This document shows positions 36,101-48,300 of a stretch of DNA of 64,000 nucleotides, piece after piece. Within the stretch, counting starts at the first letter, position 1. Every line of letters begins with the position of its first letter. This DNA is from Siderastrea siderea (Eukaryota > Cnidaria > Anthozoa > Scleractinia > Rhizangiidae): positions 32,684,686-32,748,685 of the forward strand of contig OZ034968.1 in assembly GCA_964030785.1 (NCBI GenBank), given 5' to 3'. The translations under genes were made by a program, and so were the position numbers. Under the pieces are notes generated by a model. The model was given only the letters and a program-made list of their open reading frames with translations. It did no database searches and was not told the origin of the DNA.

Positions 36101-39100
36101 CCTTGTAACCTTAGGGGTACTTTTTTAAAACTGATGCTATAAATCTGGTGGACGTTGCCAACAACTTTGTCGGCGAAAAAGCAAACAGGAAGCAACTTTT
36201 TGGCAAATTGTCAGCGAAGGATGTCCCCAAAAAGGTGTCGTTTTTGACGAAATCGACACAAACTGTGGCGTTGTGAACAGAGTATCTATGTGCATGAGTG
36301 TGTATTTTGAAGGGGGGGGGGGGGGGAAGGCTTTGACTAGGCCAATTTGCTCGCAGCATTTATTTCAGCCTTGGTACGGGCCTGATACCACAAGTTACAA
36401 GTCAGTTTTTACAACGAACGCTTGAATACAATGACGATATGTCCCAGCCATCGTGTAAAAGTTGGAATAGTGTCTAGCAGAAGTTGCAGCACAAGGGGCC
36501 GGGTCACGGTAAGGAAAAGTGAAGTGGCCAAAAAGTAAAAGAGGACTGGGGAAAAAGGGATCTGAAATTATCTTACGCGGGACTGGTTCGCTTGTAAAAG
36601 TTGGATCAGGTGAGTTTTATATTCGCTTGTGGTCTATCCGAATATTAGCCAGGTTATCGATGGAAGCCTCACTCTTCTCTTCGTCCTCATGAAGGTGTAT
36701 GTAGAACGTGAAAGAGGTAACAGACGTTTAAGGGCAAGATGCTTGACGTATTTCTGTTATGATATCCTCATATCCATTATGATAAGTATGCTGGCTGCTG
36801 TGAGAGATCTCGCTCACTGGGAACCTGTCTCAGTAAGATTCGTAAACAGAAATTCAGGAACAGAACCTCATTTTTTGTTACCATGGTTACGTGCCATATT
36901 TCACAGTCTTCAAACAGCACTGGCGTGCTGTTAGAAGCCCCATTCATTAGTCAGGACACACTAATGTAGACTAAGTCAAATAGCTGACAAGAGAGCACAG
37001 TTAAAAACTTCGATTGCACCCATTTGTTATGAAGAGAGAACCCTTCCTGTCCAAAACTCCATCCATCCCTTTAACAGCGAGCTGACTTTCACTTCTGATA
37101 TAACTGTGCCTTGTACCGGTCCTGTGCCAGCTGAGAACCAGCAGACTGACACCAATGATCATAGGTAGAATACCCGCTCGTCAATTAACAAAAGGGAGCC
37201 CCTTGTAGTTATAGGTTTCCCCTTATTAAAGTTGGGTCTAGTTAATAATAGCACCACTTCTGTTGCACCACTCACCTGTAACCATGTCTGTAAGCTTGTA
37301 CAACGGTTGGAATTGCGTTTCAGACTATTAGGGTAGCAAATACAATTTTTAATGGTTGTATCAACACTGGTAATAAGTAAGAAAGACACACAACGCCATT
37401 AAAACAACGACTAATCCCTGCAATTAACACTGTATGTTATTTTACTTCACCTCAAAGGTTTTGCCCTTCCCCTACCCCCTAAAATGCCTTTGATACGCAT
37501 TGTGTGACAACCAAATACGCACGCGGCGCCATCCACGTTTGGTTCCAATTTAGCGGTCAAATCTGATAATGCTTTTGTGCACTGAAAACTGAGCAACAGT
37601 CGTATTAAATCAACTGAACCGTTGAGTAAGATGTCACAGTGTAGAAAGATGTCGAACGTTTTGGAAGAAAGGTTGTTGTTGAGCTGTTCGACCGTTTACA
37701 ATACACTGACTCAGTTGGCGGTGTTCACTGGACGGCATCAACAAGACCAAAATACGTCGAACGGCAAGAGAATCACTCGGAAATGGCCTCTGGACCTGTC
37801 CTCTACAGAAAATGAGGTTAGAGCATTTGAAACTGTTTTTCTGTTTGACGTTTTCGATAAACACATTAAAATATGTGCGTGACTCGAGAATGGAATGTTG
37901 CCAAGAAGGGTCAAACAACCAGCATTTTAACGAACTTTGAAAAGCTCTCGCGTCGCTCTCAATCATTTGCCGAAAGAAATTTTTGCAGCAATCCTGAGAA
38001 CATCTTTTCTTAATTCAACAGCCAGAAGCTGAATCGATTTGAAGGTTTAGCACATGGTGAAAAATAATTTAATTTACGAAGTACTTTTCCTGATGAGAAA
38101 TGTATACTTTCAAAATTAAATTATTTCAAACACAAAGAACAACGCAGTTTCTACCAAAATCAGTTTTGAAGTTCTTGAGAGATTGTAAAAGTAAAATTGA
38201 GTGTTTAAAAGACGACAGAGGGATTTGTTTTTGCACGCGAACGCCTCAAATTGATGTCATAATTTACTGCTTCAAATGGCGATTTTAACGGAAGTTCGTT
38301 ATTTGCATTTTTCTTTGAAATAAAAGGATATTTTGCCAAAAAAAGTATCCAGTGATTTTAGTTATACCCTAACCTATCTAACATTAAAATATGAAAGAAA
38401 TCGAATTTTCCACCCTTGCCGCGTTATGTTTGATTTTTACAGACAAGCGCTCTTAAAAGGATTCAGTGAGGCTTGTAATTTAAATTGCGGCGCGGATTTG
38501 ACGTAAATGTGAAGTCTTGGCTTTGGTTTTCAAACAATTGGGGTTTCGGCGATTCTCAAATCCGTTAATCATATATGCTTCTGTTTTGCACCCATATTGA
38601 CGTTTAGTAGGATATATTCACTGTTTCAATGGAGTTTTCGTTTGCTAAGCGCTGCCCTTTTTCATACCAAGTATGGAAACGTTCGCTATTTTCTATAAAT
38701 GCCAACGTTATATTAAGTTTAAGATTAAGTTGCTAGTTTTCCCATGCTTATGATACAAATGACCCTATATACCAGTCGATCACAATGGCCCTAAATTACC
38801 ATCTTTATCAGAGATTAATATAACAGTAATTATTTGAACGCTTTATTTCCAGATAAAAAATTCCAAGATGGAGAGTGGCACCCGCATCACCAGTGGAACA
38901 GCACTGGTAACAAAGCAGCAAGAACAGGACAACCACAACTCAGACATCATGAATATCAGTCTTCTAAAGGAGTTCCGTTCCCACCGGCAACAGGTAACAA
39001 TAACACCCCTGCAGCAAAGGCATATTCGCCCCTCCCCCCTCCTTCAGAGTTAAAGAGGCATTGTCACGGGAGTTTTGCTGTTTTTAGGTTAACCTTGTGC

Positions 39101-41733
39101 TGAAATCATTCTTACTCAATATCTTACTCGCACAAAATGCTCCCACAAAGCTAAGAGGAAGATATATCAACTGGATTTTAGCAGTGAGAGGAAACAGACA
39201 CAGCCTGAGAACTTGAAAAAATTGGCCATTTTTTTTCAGGTTTCAATCCATTTCCATCCTTGCCATCCGTAGCAATAGACGACAGTAAATAGCTTCAGTG
39301 CAGTAATATAGTCTTGAGTAACAAACATATACCATTAGTTTGGGGTGACAGAGCTCCTTTAAAGTGGATTTCGACTATCGTGTTATTATGTGCGTAAATT
39401 TAAGTGGTTTTATGTACGTAAATAAAATTAAAGACAATGTGTGAGTGGCTTGCGTTAATGCAAACGGTCGAACAGCACTTGACGTTTTGGGTTAATGCAA
39501 GCCATTTATATGTCGTCCCTAGTTTTATTTACGCACATAAAGCCAGTTTAATTTACGTCCCGTACGCACGTAAGAATTTTGCCATCTAATTTTAAGTTGT
39601 AAATGGAAAAAAGTCGTATGAGTTTTAGATTAAGGTCACCTATTTTAATCTGCAGTAGGGTAAGGGTTTCGAAATCTAGGCGCAGTAAAACCCCTCCAAA
39701 AATTGAGATGTGTACACCCAGAGTGTCAACATAAGATAGAAGTATGTGGAAGAAGCATATAAGTGAGGAGGCAAGTATAGAAAAGTTTCTTTTCCAACCA
39801 TTTAACTTGTAGTATGTGACTACTGGGCTTATGTTTATCTTTTCTAACCACTGCTCTCATACATCTAAACAAAGGATTCTTTATAACGCTTGCCTGCTTC
39901 AATTTTTTCCACTTTCTACAGACAACAAGTTCAACACCGGCTCCGATGGAAACTGGCATCCTGAACACGCTGGTACCAAAGTTCAGCGGTCTTCCAATTG
40001 GGAGGATGGGCTGGGTCGAGGAGACATTGAGAAAAACAGGAAAGAGATGAAGAGGCTTGAAAACAAGAGAGATGCAAACGAGAGATACCACGCAAAAATA
40101 GCCAAGGATTCCGAGGAAAAACAACAGAAAGAGCAAGCTAGACAGGACTACCACAGGTTAGTAGCACTGCGAGCGTAAGGCGCTTCAATGTTACGGCTTC
40201 TGGGGGAGGGTGTGGTTCACATTGTTGTTGATTAGTATCACCGTCCCCTCCCTTTTAAAAGAGCGATGAGAGATCGCAAAGCTTATGGAGGGAATTATGG
40301 CCGGAATGACTATTACTAGAGTTGTTTTTAGGTTGCTCTTTTTGTAAAAAATTTCTCGCAAAAAAGTTCTTCAATACATTCAACTGAAACTTTTCTTATG
40401 GCAACGATGTCAGACGCGAAGCCACGCTTTGCAGCACTGCTGCATTTTTTCTTGAATTCGAGCAAAATCTTTGAAAAGAAAAAGAGATCACAACAGTTAC
40501 TGTAAAGTCATTTCTTTCCTCTGTAGTTCACATGAATTTTATTCATACACACGTCATAAAAATCTTTTCCATGCACCATTTACAGTTTGTGATCTCACTA
40601 TTTTTTTTTACAATTGTTTGATTTCCATACAAATACTGTATTTCACAACATGTTGCACCCTTGTTGTATGGTGGGAAAATTTTACGCTAGCTACCGAGAG
40701 AGACTGCAACAAAAATCTTGTTACCTCTCTGGCTATTCTGTAGAAAAATGGTCGATGAACGAAACCGTCAACTTGTCGTGCAGTCCGCTGAGAAAGCGCG
40801 CCAAGAAGGCGACAGAATGGAAAGTAAAAGGCAAGCGAGTGAAAAGGTTTGTAAAAAGGAACGAGACAGGCAAGAAAAGGCCGAGACATGGAAACACTCG
40901 CGGATAGAAGCCATGAAGGAGCGGAGGGCACAACATGAGGAAATGGTGAACAGTTACGAGAGAGCCGCACAGGAGAACGAGTCACAAAGGCTGGTAAGTA
41001 TCTAGGACAATCTTTATGTTTTTATGAACATTTGAATTTCAAATCAAGACGTTAAGGCAAGCCTCTATTAAGCGGCCAACAGCTGCACCCTCCGTTTTCA
41101 GTACGATACTGTAAGCAACGGCCGCGGCAACCTTGCTCGAATGCCGACACCAAACTTTAAACCAAAGGGACCACGAACAAAATTGGTATTGCTGGTATAT
41201 TGTACAAAGTATTTATTGCCATCGCAAGGCACTGGAATCTCGGAGGACAAGCACTTCAATCGACCAATATGTAGTTGATGTTTCTCGAACGATTTATAAT
41301 AGTTTGCTGAGTATTTTTTTGCCCATGCACAAGGAAAAATAATTTTGTGTGTAATTAATTATGTGCTGGCCAGATCGGGGAGATTGCCAGTCTGACTGAT
41401 CAGCGGGTTACGTTTATATTTCAGGAGATATATCTCAGAATTGATTTCGAAGCAACGACACTACAAAGCTCTAAAGAGAACTAACTTTTTTCTTTTCATT
41501 TTGTGTAGAGTGGCCTCAAGGATCGTGAACAGAGAAGAGTTGATGCACATCACGATAGATTGGTCACCGAAAGAAGAAGGGATCAAGAAAGAGACGAACA
41601 GATGAAACAGCGAGAAGATGATCGACAGAGGAGAATAGACAAGATAAAAAATACCGCAGAACGAAGGAAAGAAATGAGAATCCACGTGAAACAACAAAAT
41701 GAACAGAAATATAGAGCAAGCATACTCCCATAA
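29034..41733 (+). CDS. C11orf16: C11orf16-like protein: vWA, DUF4537/Tudor-like region, coiled-coil tail
   Basis: Eight exons join in frame: 29034-30062, 30531-30750, 31769-32227, 33362-33565 (or from 33353), 38853-38993, 39922-40156, 40744-40993, 41509-41733 (TAA); about 920 residues. Residues 27-215 form a vWA domain with an intact MIDAS (DTSGS at 33-37, later CGTSTNT and LVTDG). From about 330 comes the DUF4537 region: VLARKDSDGLFY, IGDKVLVPW, GRYGPGTVLDG, then VAFYNGQTEQL. Human C11orf16, as I recall it, has the same blocks (VLARREADGFYY, YGPGTVL, then VHFWNGK and a late WRYW; here WRWW) but no vWA. Exons 4-6 repeat an EYQS..GVPFP..TG / D.KF...WHP module. The last exons are charged coiled coil. 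Function is unknown. AATAAA at 41740-41745 ends the gene. Confidence 0.85.
30160..30194. repeat. (GAT)n microsatellite
   Basis: About eleven perfect GAT units in the first intron of the C11orf16-like gene. It creates a spurious poly-Met frame. Confidence 0.9.
32867..32945. repeat. short fold-back repeat (ATTCACC...GGTGAAT)
   Basis: TAACGATTATTCACCTCAGT at the left pairs with CACTTCGGTGAATAATTGTTA at the right, with a central GTAGATATCTAC palindrome. It lies in an intron of the C11orf16-like gene. I recall this motif as a common anthozoan repeat. Confidence 0.6.
34039..38458. mobile_element. 4.4-kb element with ~0.86-kb inverted-repeat arms
   Basis: The left arm (34039-34904) and right arm (37610-38458) are reverse complements along nearly their whole length, with only scattered differences. 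Outer ends read TTAAGAGCGC and its inverse GCGCTCTTAA, so TTAA is present at both edges. Each arm carries an open frame starting MSKMSQCRKMSNVLEE (minus 34892-34704; plus 37622-37882), longer in the right arm. The 2.7-kb interior has no transposase-like ORF and includes two poly-G runs. It occupies one intron of the C11orf16-like gene. It is either a nonautonomous transposon with very long terminal repeats or two inverted copies of one repeat. Confidence 0.75.
39380..39575. repeat. inverted repeat, TATGTGCGTAAAT family
   Basis: TTATGTACGTAAATAAAATT at the left is matched by AGTTTTATTTACGCACATAA at the right, and GGCTTGCGTTAATGCAA by TTAATGCAAGCC. It lies in the intron between 38993 and 39922 of the C11orf16-like gene. 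Confidence 0.6.
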
Positions 41734-41739
41734 AAAATG

Positions 41740-41745
41740 AATAAA
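41740..41745 (+). terminator. polyadenylation signal of the C11orf16-like gene
   Basis: AATAAA begins only seven bases after the TAA stop, implying a very short 3' UTR that ends at or inside the MITE starting at 41752. Confidence 0.5.
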
Positions 41746-41751
41746 AAAATC

Positions 41752-42023
41752 AGAGCTGCAAATAACTGTCGGTCATCGGACAATGTCCGACTAAAATCGG
41801 GCCATGTCGGACGAAATCTTAACTTCGGTCGGACATTATTTCCGGACAAATTTTTTTACCAAATAATATGTAAATAATGATAAGAATTAATTATTTCAAA
41901 AAGACTTCCACTTAAAAATGATAATTAAAAAACGTCGTCCGACCACATTTCTATTTTTCCGACCAAAATGGAGACTTGGTCGGACATACGTCCTTTCAAG
42001 AAAGAAAACCTATTTGCAGCCCT
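41752..42023. mobile_element. 272-bp MITE at the 3' end of the C11orf16-like gene
   Basis: AGAGCTGCAAATA at the left and TATTTGCAGCCCT at the right are inverted terminal repeats with one mismatch. Inside are several GTCGGACAT and GTCCGAC motifs in both orientations. No coding capacity. It abuts the stop codon and polyadenylation signal of the upstream gene. Confidence 0.7.
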
Positions 42024-43912
42024 GTAAATAAGTAAAAAACACGGAAAGGCAGACAATAAAGGACATTCTCAGGGACCCAGGCAAGGACAGTGAACGCTGG
42101 GAGAAGGAAAGCCGTTGTATAAGGACCAGTTGCTCCAAGCAGGGTTAGACTGATGCAGCGTCAAGTCTTTCAACTCAGTTTTTTTTACTGATATAAAACT
42201 AGCACTTTTTAATACCAGTAATAAGCGTAAACACTAATCGGAATGCGAACAACCAGGCGTTGGTCTTAGCAACATAAACATTTTTTCAAGAATTTCAACT
42301 GGTTGGAGCTAGGTTGGCTAGTTGACTATTTACGAAGGATTTCAGTACAAAGCCATAACATAGACATAAAACATAAGACCGTTATTTTAGCACGACACGG
42401 TTTAAAGCTGGAAGCTTGAGGGGTCGTGCCTAACTAGGACCTCGAGGGACTAAAATGTCATGACATGAAGCAGCCCCTCTAAACAATCGGTCACGACAAC
42501 TTGTAACCCGTTGGAAGAAAATGGAAAACCTGTAAATTACTTCCCTGATTTGATATCAAAGAAGTTGATAGAAGGTAAATTGGCAACTGTAAAGAGATAA
42601 AGATGGCCAATTTACCTTATATGTGTTCACTGCCCCACAGACGCATAACCAGTTTCTACAGAAACCAAATTTAATTCCCTTATCATTATATTTAGATTAG
42701 TTCAAACTACCTTAAAAACGAACGTTTTCGTACAATATAGTTGTATGTGTAAATACATTGGAAAATAAAAAAGCCAAAACTTAAAGATGCACGAAAAAGT
42801 ACACAAGTTACTTAAAAATGGGGACTTCGATATGAATTAATTTAACTCTGTAAACGCATTTTGCTGAAAAACGAAAGACTAAACCAATCTGGGTCAAATG
42901 TAAGAGAAGTAGCTACGATGACTAAACACTTAACTCTTCTATTTAAGTCTAAAAGGCAGGTGGCGGGCGACAATAATTTCGAGAAGAATTTTCCCCAATT
43001 TTTTTTGCTTGTGAAAACTTTCTTTTTGTGTCGTAGAAGTACAAATGCTCATACCCTAACAGTTAGGGTTAACTGTTAGGGTAGAAGATTATAAAACGAA
43101 TCCAAAGGCGCTTAACTTCACAGAAGGCCAAACGACTACACCAGGTAGCATTTTATCTACTTTATTAAGCAGGTTTACTTTTTAAAGCTTATTTACATAT
43201 ATTTTTTATCGATGGGAATTCCATACAAACTCTTATATTACGCTTGGGCTACCTGTGATAGGAGTCCAAGCTAAGGATGCGGGACAACCTACTGGCAAAT
43301 GTATGAAAATTTGACGACATGATTCCCTCAGTTTATCAGAGAAATGGTTCTTCCACAATTTCTGTGGGCCGATTTCACGGAGCCCTTCTATGTCGTGTAT
43401 ATGAATTGTTGCAGAACGACAGCCTGTTGTTACTAAAGGGAACAAAACTCGAGATTCATCTATCAACATGGGTATTCTCATAACTGTTCTCCATATATTG
43501 CTTTCTTCACCAGCTGGAAGACACCAAGACATCCTATCATTTGTGATCATTTACTTTATTCTCGTGAGTTGTGTGTTTGAACAAGTAGTGATACTGGAAG
43601 GAGAAACTAAAAGTTGGTCATTATTTAGAAGGATTTCGTGAATTCGGACCTCAGGCTCTAGGGTCTAGACTGTAGGAAGTACTTCAGACATCGATATTTG
43701 ATAGCAAAAATTATTTAATATCACATTTTCTCCTTATCAAAACAACCCAAGAAAATCACCGTCAAGGCCATTCTCGACTAAAATATGACTGAAGAGCCGA
43801 ACTAGGGACAAAATTTTTTTTCAGCTGTTTTATATACATTTATATTTCTTTTTATATATTGATGTAATTAAATTCTGAAAAGCCCATACGGAGAATTTAA
43901 TAAAGTATTATT
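42024..43912. other. A/T-rich stretch between C11orf16-like gene and the LINE
   Basis: No supported gene. One minus-strand frame (43550-43233, about 105 residues, containing the string EGLREIGPQKLWKNHFSDK) has no obvious low-complexity bias but matches nothing I know and starts without context. TTTATT at 43555-43560 reads AATAAA on the minus strand, so part of this stretch may be the original 3' UTR of the peptidase gene, now separated from it by the LINE. Confidence 0.35.
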
Positions 43913-44066
43913 ATTAACTAAAAGAGGGTGAGTATGGGCGAGCTTGACGTGCGGATGTGCGTTTGCTGAAGGAAAGCTTTCACGTCCTCAATTTCATATA
44001 AATCGCCGATAATTAATAATCCTTGGTTATGAAAGAAAACTGCCTAGGTCGACTCTTAGACAGCTA

Positions 44067-44957
44067 ATGCCTGGGGGTAAAAAACATAAGAGAGGGGCTC
44101 GTGGTTCAACTGAAGAAGATACCAACATTTCTAAACGCGCCAATATGGCGGCCACGGAAGACATGCAGGATCAGCAGCTAACAACTGAAGAACCAGCAAT
44201 TACGGCCACCGAAACAAGCCTTGAGGAGCTCAAGGAAATGTTGGTCGACATCCAAATCAACATTTCAAATATTTTTTTAGAAAACAAAAGCATAAAGAAT
44301 GACTTGGCCGAGCTCACAACAACTGTTCGGGAACAGAAGCTCGAAATCGTTCAACTCAAAACCTCGCTAACAAAGATTACCAAACAATGTGTTGATGCCG
44401 AATACGAACTAGCAGCAGCGAAGAAACGTGTCAACGAACAACAAGACGAAATATATGAACTGTACGAGCTACAAGACAGATTGGAGCAATACACGAGGAA
44501 AAATTCTCTCGAGATACATGGTGTGCCAGAGAGCGCCTACAGCACGACAGAGGAGGTAGTATTGAAATTAGCAGAAGCGCTCGAAGTTCCTATTACTCCT
44601 CAGGATGTCGAAATTTCCCACAAGTTGAAACGAAAAGGAAACAAACCAATAATTGTTAAATTTGCCAACCACAAAATCAAGAGCAACATCTACAAATCAA
44701 GAGCCAAACTAAAAAACATCCAAGTATCTAATCTATTTCCTAGTGCTACTGCCGCAACTCGTGTTGCGGGAGACCGTATCTTCTTGTTCGAAAACCTCAC
44801 GTCTTACAGGAAGAAGATAGTAAATCGTGCGAACGAAATGAGAAGAGATGGCCTTTTGCTAAGTGTCTGGACCCTAGATGGCAAAATTTATGTGAAGACT
44901 TCACCAGAAGGTAGGCCGATTAAAATAAACGACCTGGAGGATCTGGAAAATCTTTAA
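44067..44957 (+). CDS. LINE ORF1 (L1 ORF1p-like, coiled coil plus RNA-binding region)
   Basis: A 296-residue protein of an L1-type retrotransposon, expected to bind the element RNA as a trimer. Residues 1-45 are basic, then acidic. Residues about 50-140 form a heptad-rich coiled coil (LVDIQINISNIF through DRLEQYTRKN). Then comes the L1 ORF1 hallmark, a NSLEIHGVPES strand beginning the RRM-like domain, followed by a basic C-terminal part (ISHKLKRKGNKPIIVKF, SYRKKIVNRANEMR). It is encoded 362 bases upstream of ORF2 in the same element. It starts at the ATG after a 140-base leader. No zinc knuckle is seen, which separates it from gag-like ORF1 types. Confidence 0.9.
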   Translation: MPGGKKHKRGARGSTEEDTNISKRANMAATEDMQDQQLTTEEPAITATETSLEELKEMLVDIQINISNIFLENKSIKNDLAELTTTVREQKLEIVQLKTSLTKITKQCVDAEYELAAAKKRVNEQQDEIYELYELQDRLEQYTRKNSLEIHGVPESAYSTTEEVVLKLAEALEVPITPQDVEISHKLKRKGNKPIIVKFANHKIKSNIYKSRAKLKNIQVSNLFPSATAATRVAGDRIFLFENLTSYRKKIVNRANEMRRDGLLLSVWTLDGKIYVKTSPEGRPIKINDLEDLENL

Positions 44958-45319
44958 AGGTATTACAGAATTCCTAGGAATGATAAACTGTACGTAAAAT
45001 GGGGACGGAAACTGAACAGGAGCATGAGGATGGAACACTCTCAAAACTTTTGTGGTCTGTTTGTTGTGTGTAGGTATGCGTGTGTAGATGTTATTATTAT
45101 CAATTCCGCTTTTGTTGTCTTTATCCGGCAAACTTCCCTTCGATTTTACTTGGTTTTTCACCGATCTCCATACATGTCCATTAACTATTTCACTTTATTG
45201 AAATGGCTAAGAATACAGCATAGGCTGTTACTCTTATCACTGCATGTAATAAAACTAGTCTTATTTACTATCTGTTCTTTAGCAAAAGTTTACATTGACA
45301 AAACTCGTCTAATTATTCT

Positions 45320-48300
45320 ATGTCGCGTAAATTAAAACTGCTTTCTCTAAATGTGCGTGGTTTACGCAATGTTAACAAAAGAAGAGCAATTTTCTCTTAT
45401 TTGAAGGCTCAAAAAGCTACGATCTTTTGTCTTCAAGAGACATATTCATCAATCGAGGACGAAAAAGTGTGGCCTGCAGAATGGGGGGGCAAAATTTTTT
45501 TTTCGCATGGCTCTTCGCACTCCAGAGGCGTTTGCATTCTTTTGAATCCACATTCCACATTTCACTTGCGGCGCGTCGAAGCGGACTCAGAAGGAAGGTT
45601 TTTAATTGTTAAAGTCATAATAGATGAAGAATGCTTTTTCGTAACAAACATATATGCCCCGACGGATTACCGTGACCAGGACTGTTTCATCCGTCTCTTA
45701 AGCGAACAACTCATTTCGAATACAGACACCTCAAAAGTTGTCATTTCAGGAGATTGGAATACAACTCTCAATCCAATCGATAAGCGAGGTGGCCAGCCTT
45801 GGAAAGCTACAAACTATAGAAATTCTCTCATAAATCTCATGGAAGAACTCAATCTTATAGACATTTATCGACAAATCAATCCCACCAAAAAATATTTTAC
45901 TTATGAGTCAAAACCTTTAAACTTAAAATCAAGGATCGACTTTTTCCTTATTTCTCGTCCTCTCTCTTGCTGCGTCAAGAACGCAGAAATTCGAACGTCA
46001 ATAGCACCCGACCATAAATCAATATTCCTAAACATCGAAATTAAAAATGAATTCGCAAGAGGCCCGGGATTATGGAAATTTAACAACACATTACTGGAGG
46101 ATGAGAATTATAAAGAACTCATAGAGTTCTATTACCCGCAAATTTTAGTTAAATACCGCGAAATTACCGACAAACAACTTCTATGGGAATTGATAAAAAT
46201 GGAGTTACGCGCGAAAACGATTAAGTACTCGAAAGAGAAAAGATCTAAGTTAAGAAACGAAGAAAAAGCTCTTCAAGAAGAACTACAAGAACTGGATGGA
46301 AAAATCTGCAACAACGATGCTTTCGATCAGGAAACCCTGGAAAAATACGAAGCCGCTAAGGATAAATTAAAAAGGATACACGACACTAGAGGGAAAGAGG
46401 CTATATTTAGATCCAAGACGAAATGGTTCGAACAAGGAGAAAAGCCAACGAAATACTTTTTCAATCTAGAAAAAAACAACTACGAGAAAAAACTAATTCG
46501 AGAAGTGAAGCTAGAAAATGATGAGGTAATTTCCAACTTTGTGCAGGTTGATAAAGAGATTGAGAACTTTTATAGCAAAATGTATACCTCTAAAATCACT
46601 GGCAATAATACCAGCGATGTATCTGAACACAACAATAACATTCACAAATTTATCGAAGGTCTTAACATCCCACAATTAAATGTAGAAGAACAAGAATCTC
46701 TAGAAAAGGATCTGACGTTCGAGGAACTAAAAGATGCTCTAACATCCTTTGCGGACAATAAATCGCCAGGAGAAGATGGATTCACAAAGGAATTCTATGA
46801 AGCATTCTTTGATCTCCTTTGGAAAGACGTTTTAAATTCTTATAACGATGCATTTCACAAAGGATCATTATCAGTTTCCCAGAAGAGAGGAACAATAACG
46901 CTCATTCCGAAAGGTGATGAAAATCTGTCTGATTTAAAGAATTGGCGGCCTATATCTTTACTTAATATCGACTACAAGATTCTTTCTAAAGTATTGGCCA
47001 AGAGAATGGAGCAACACTTACCTAAACTAATTCATTCTGATCAAACAGGGTTTGTCAACGGAAGATATATAGGCCAAAATATAAGACTACTCAGTGACAT
47101 AATGGAGTTTTCAGAGAGCAAAAACTTCCAGGGAATACTTTTGTTCGTAGACTTCGAAAAGGCATTCGACACCTTGGAATGGAGCTTCATATCAAAAACC
47201 TTAGAAGTTTTTAATTTTGGAAATAAGTTCAAAAAATGGTTTACTGTCCTATGCAACGGCGTACAGAGCTCCGTCGTAAATGGCGGATTTATGACAAACT
47301 ATTTCGAAATAACAAGAGGAGTTCGCCAAGGCTGTCCACTCAGCCCCTCCTTATTTATTCTTGCGGTCGAGTTGTTAGCCCTTAAGATACGCCAAAACAA
47401 GAACTGCGAGGGCATATATTTACCAAACAACCAAGAAGTAAAAATTTCACAATTTGCAGACGACACAACTATAATAACTAACAACACGGACTCTCTTAAA
47501 TCGCATCTCCAAACAATTGAATGGTTCGGCACCGTCTCAGGCTTAAAGTTAAATAAGAAAAAGACTAAAGCAATGTGGCTGGGTACAATGAAACACAGTA
47601 ACTCGAATATATTAGAATTTAAAAGCACAAAGAACCCTATTAAAGTTCTGGGCACGTTTCTATCGTACAATCAAAATAAAAACATCGAAGAGAACTTTCT
47701 TAGCAGGATTCGAAAGATGAAAATTAAATTAAATCTGTGGCTTTCCAGGGATTTGACGCTATACGGAAGATCACTATTAGCTAAAACGTTAGGAGTATCT
47801 CAGTTAGTCTATGCAGCGTCCATGCTGACTGTTCCATCTTTAGTAATAAAAAATGTTCAAACAGAGCTTTTTTCATTCTTGTGGAAAAACAAGAAAGACA
47901 AGATAAAAAGAACGGTCATGTACCAACCTCTTTCGGAAGGAGGTCTCAATTTTGTAAACTTTTCTGCAGTAGTAAAATCTTTGCGCCTAGCGTGGATAAG
48001 TCGGTTATTAAGCAGCACTACCGACTCTTGGAAAGCAATTCCAAATTATTATTTTAATACTTATGGGGGATTAAAATTCCTTCTTAAATGCAACTATAAT
48101 GTGGCCTCCATAAATAATGGTTTACCTACTTTCTATCGGGAGCTTTTGCAATATTTCCAAGAGTTTAAAGATAAGACTAAAATATTTTCGTATGGCAAAT
48201 TCCTGTTATGGAATAACGAGGAAATAACTATTGATAAAAATACGCTTTTCTGGAAATCCTGGTTCAAGAAGAACATCCTCTCTATACAAGATATCCTAAA

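Noticed and set aside
35578..36328. Poly-G runs near 35.58 kb and 36.31 kb as telomere-like or G4 features
   Set aside because: Simple homopolymers, common sequencing and assembly weak points; no repeated GGG spacing.
45024..45335. 103-residue frame between LINE ORF1 and ORF2
   Set aside because: Lies in the inter-ORF spacer, is hydrophobic and A/T-driven, and overlaps the ORF2 start; not a known LINE protein.
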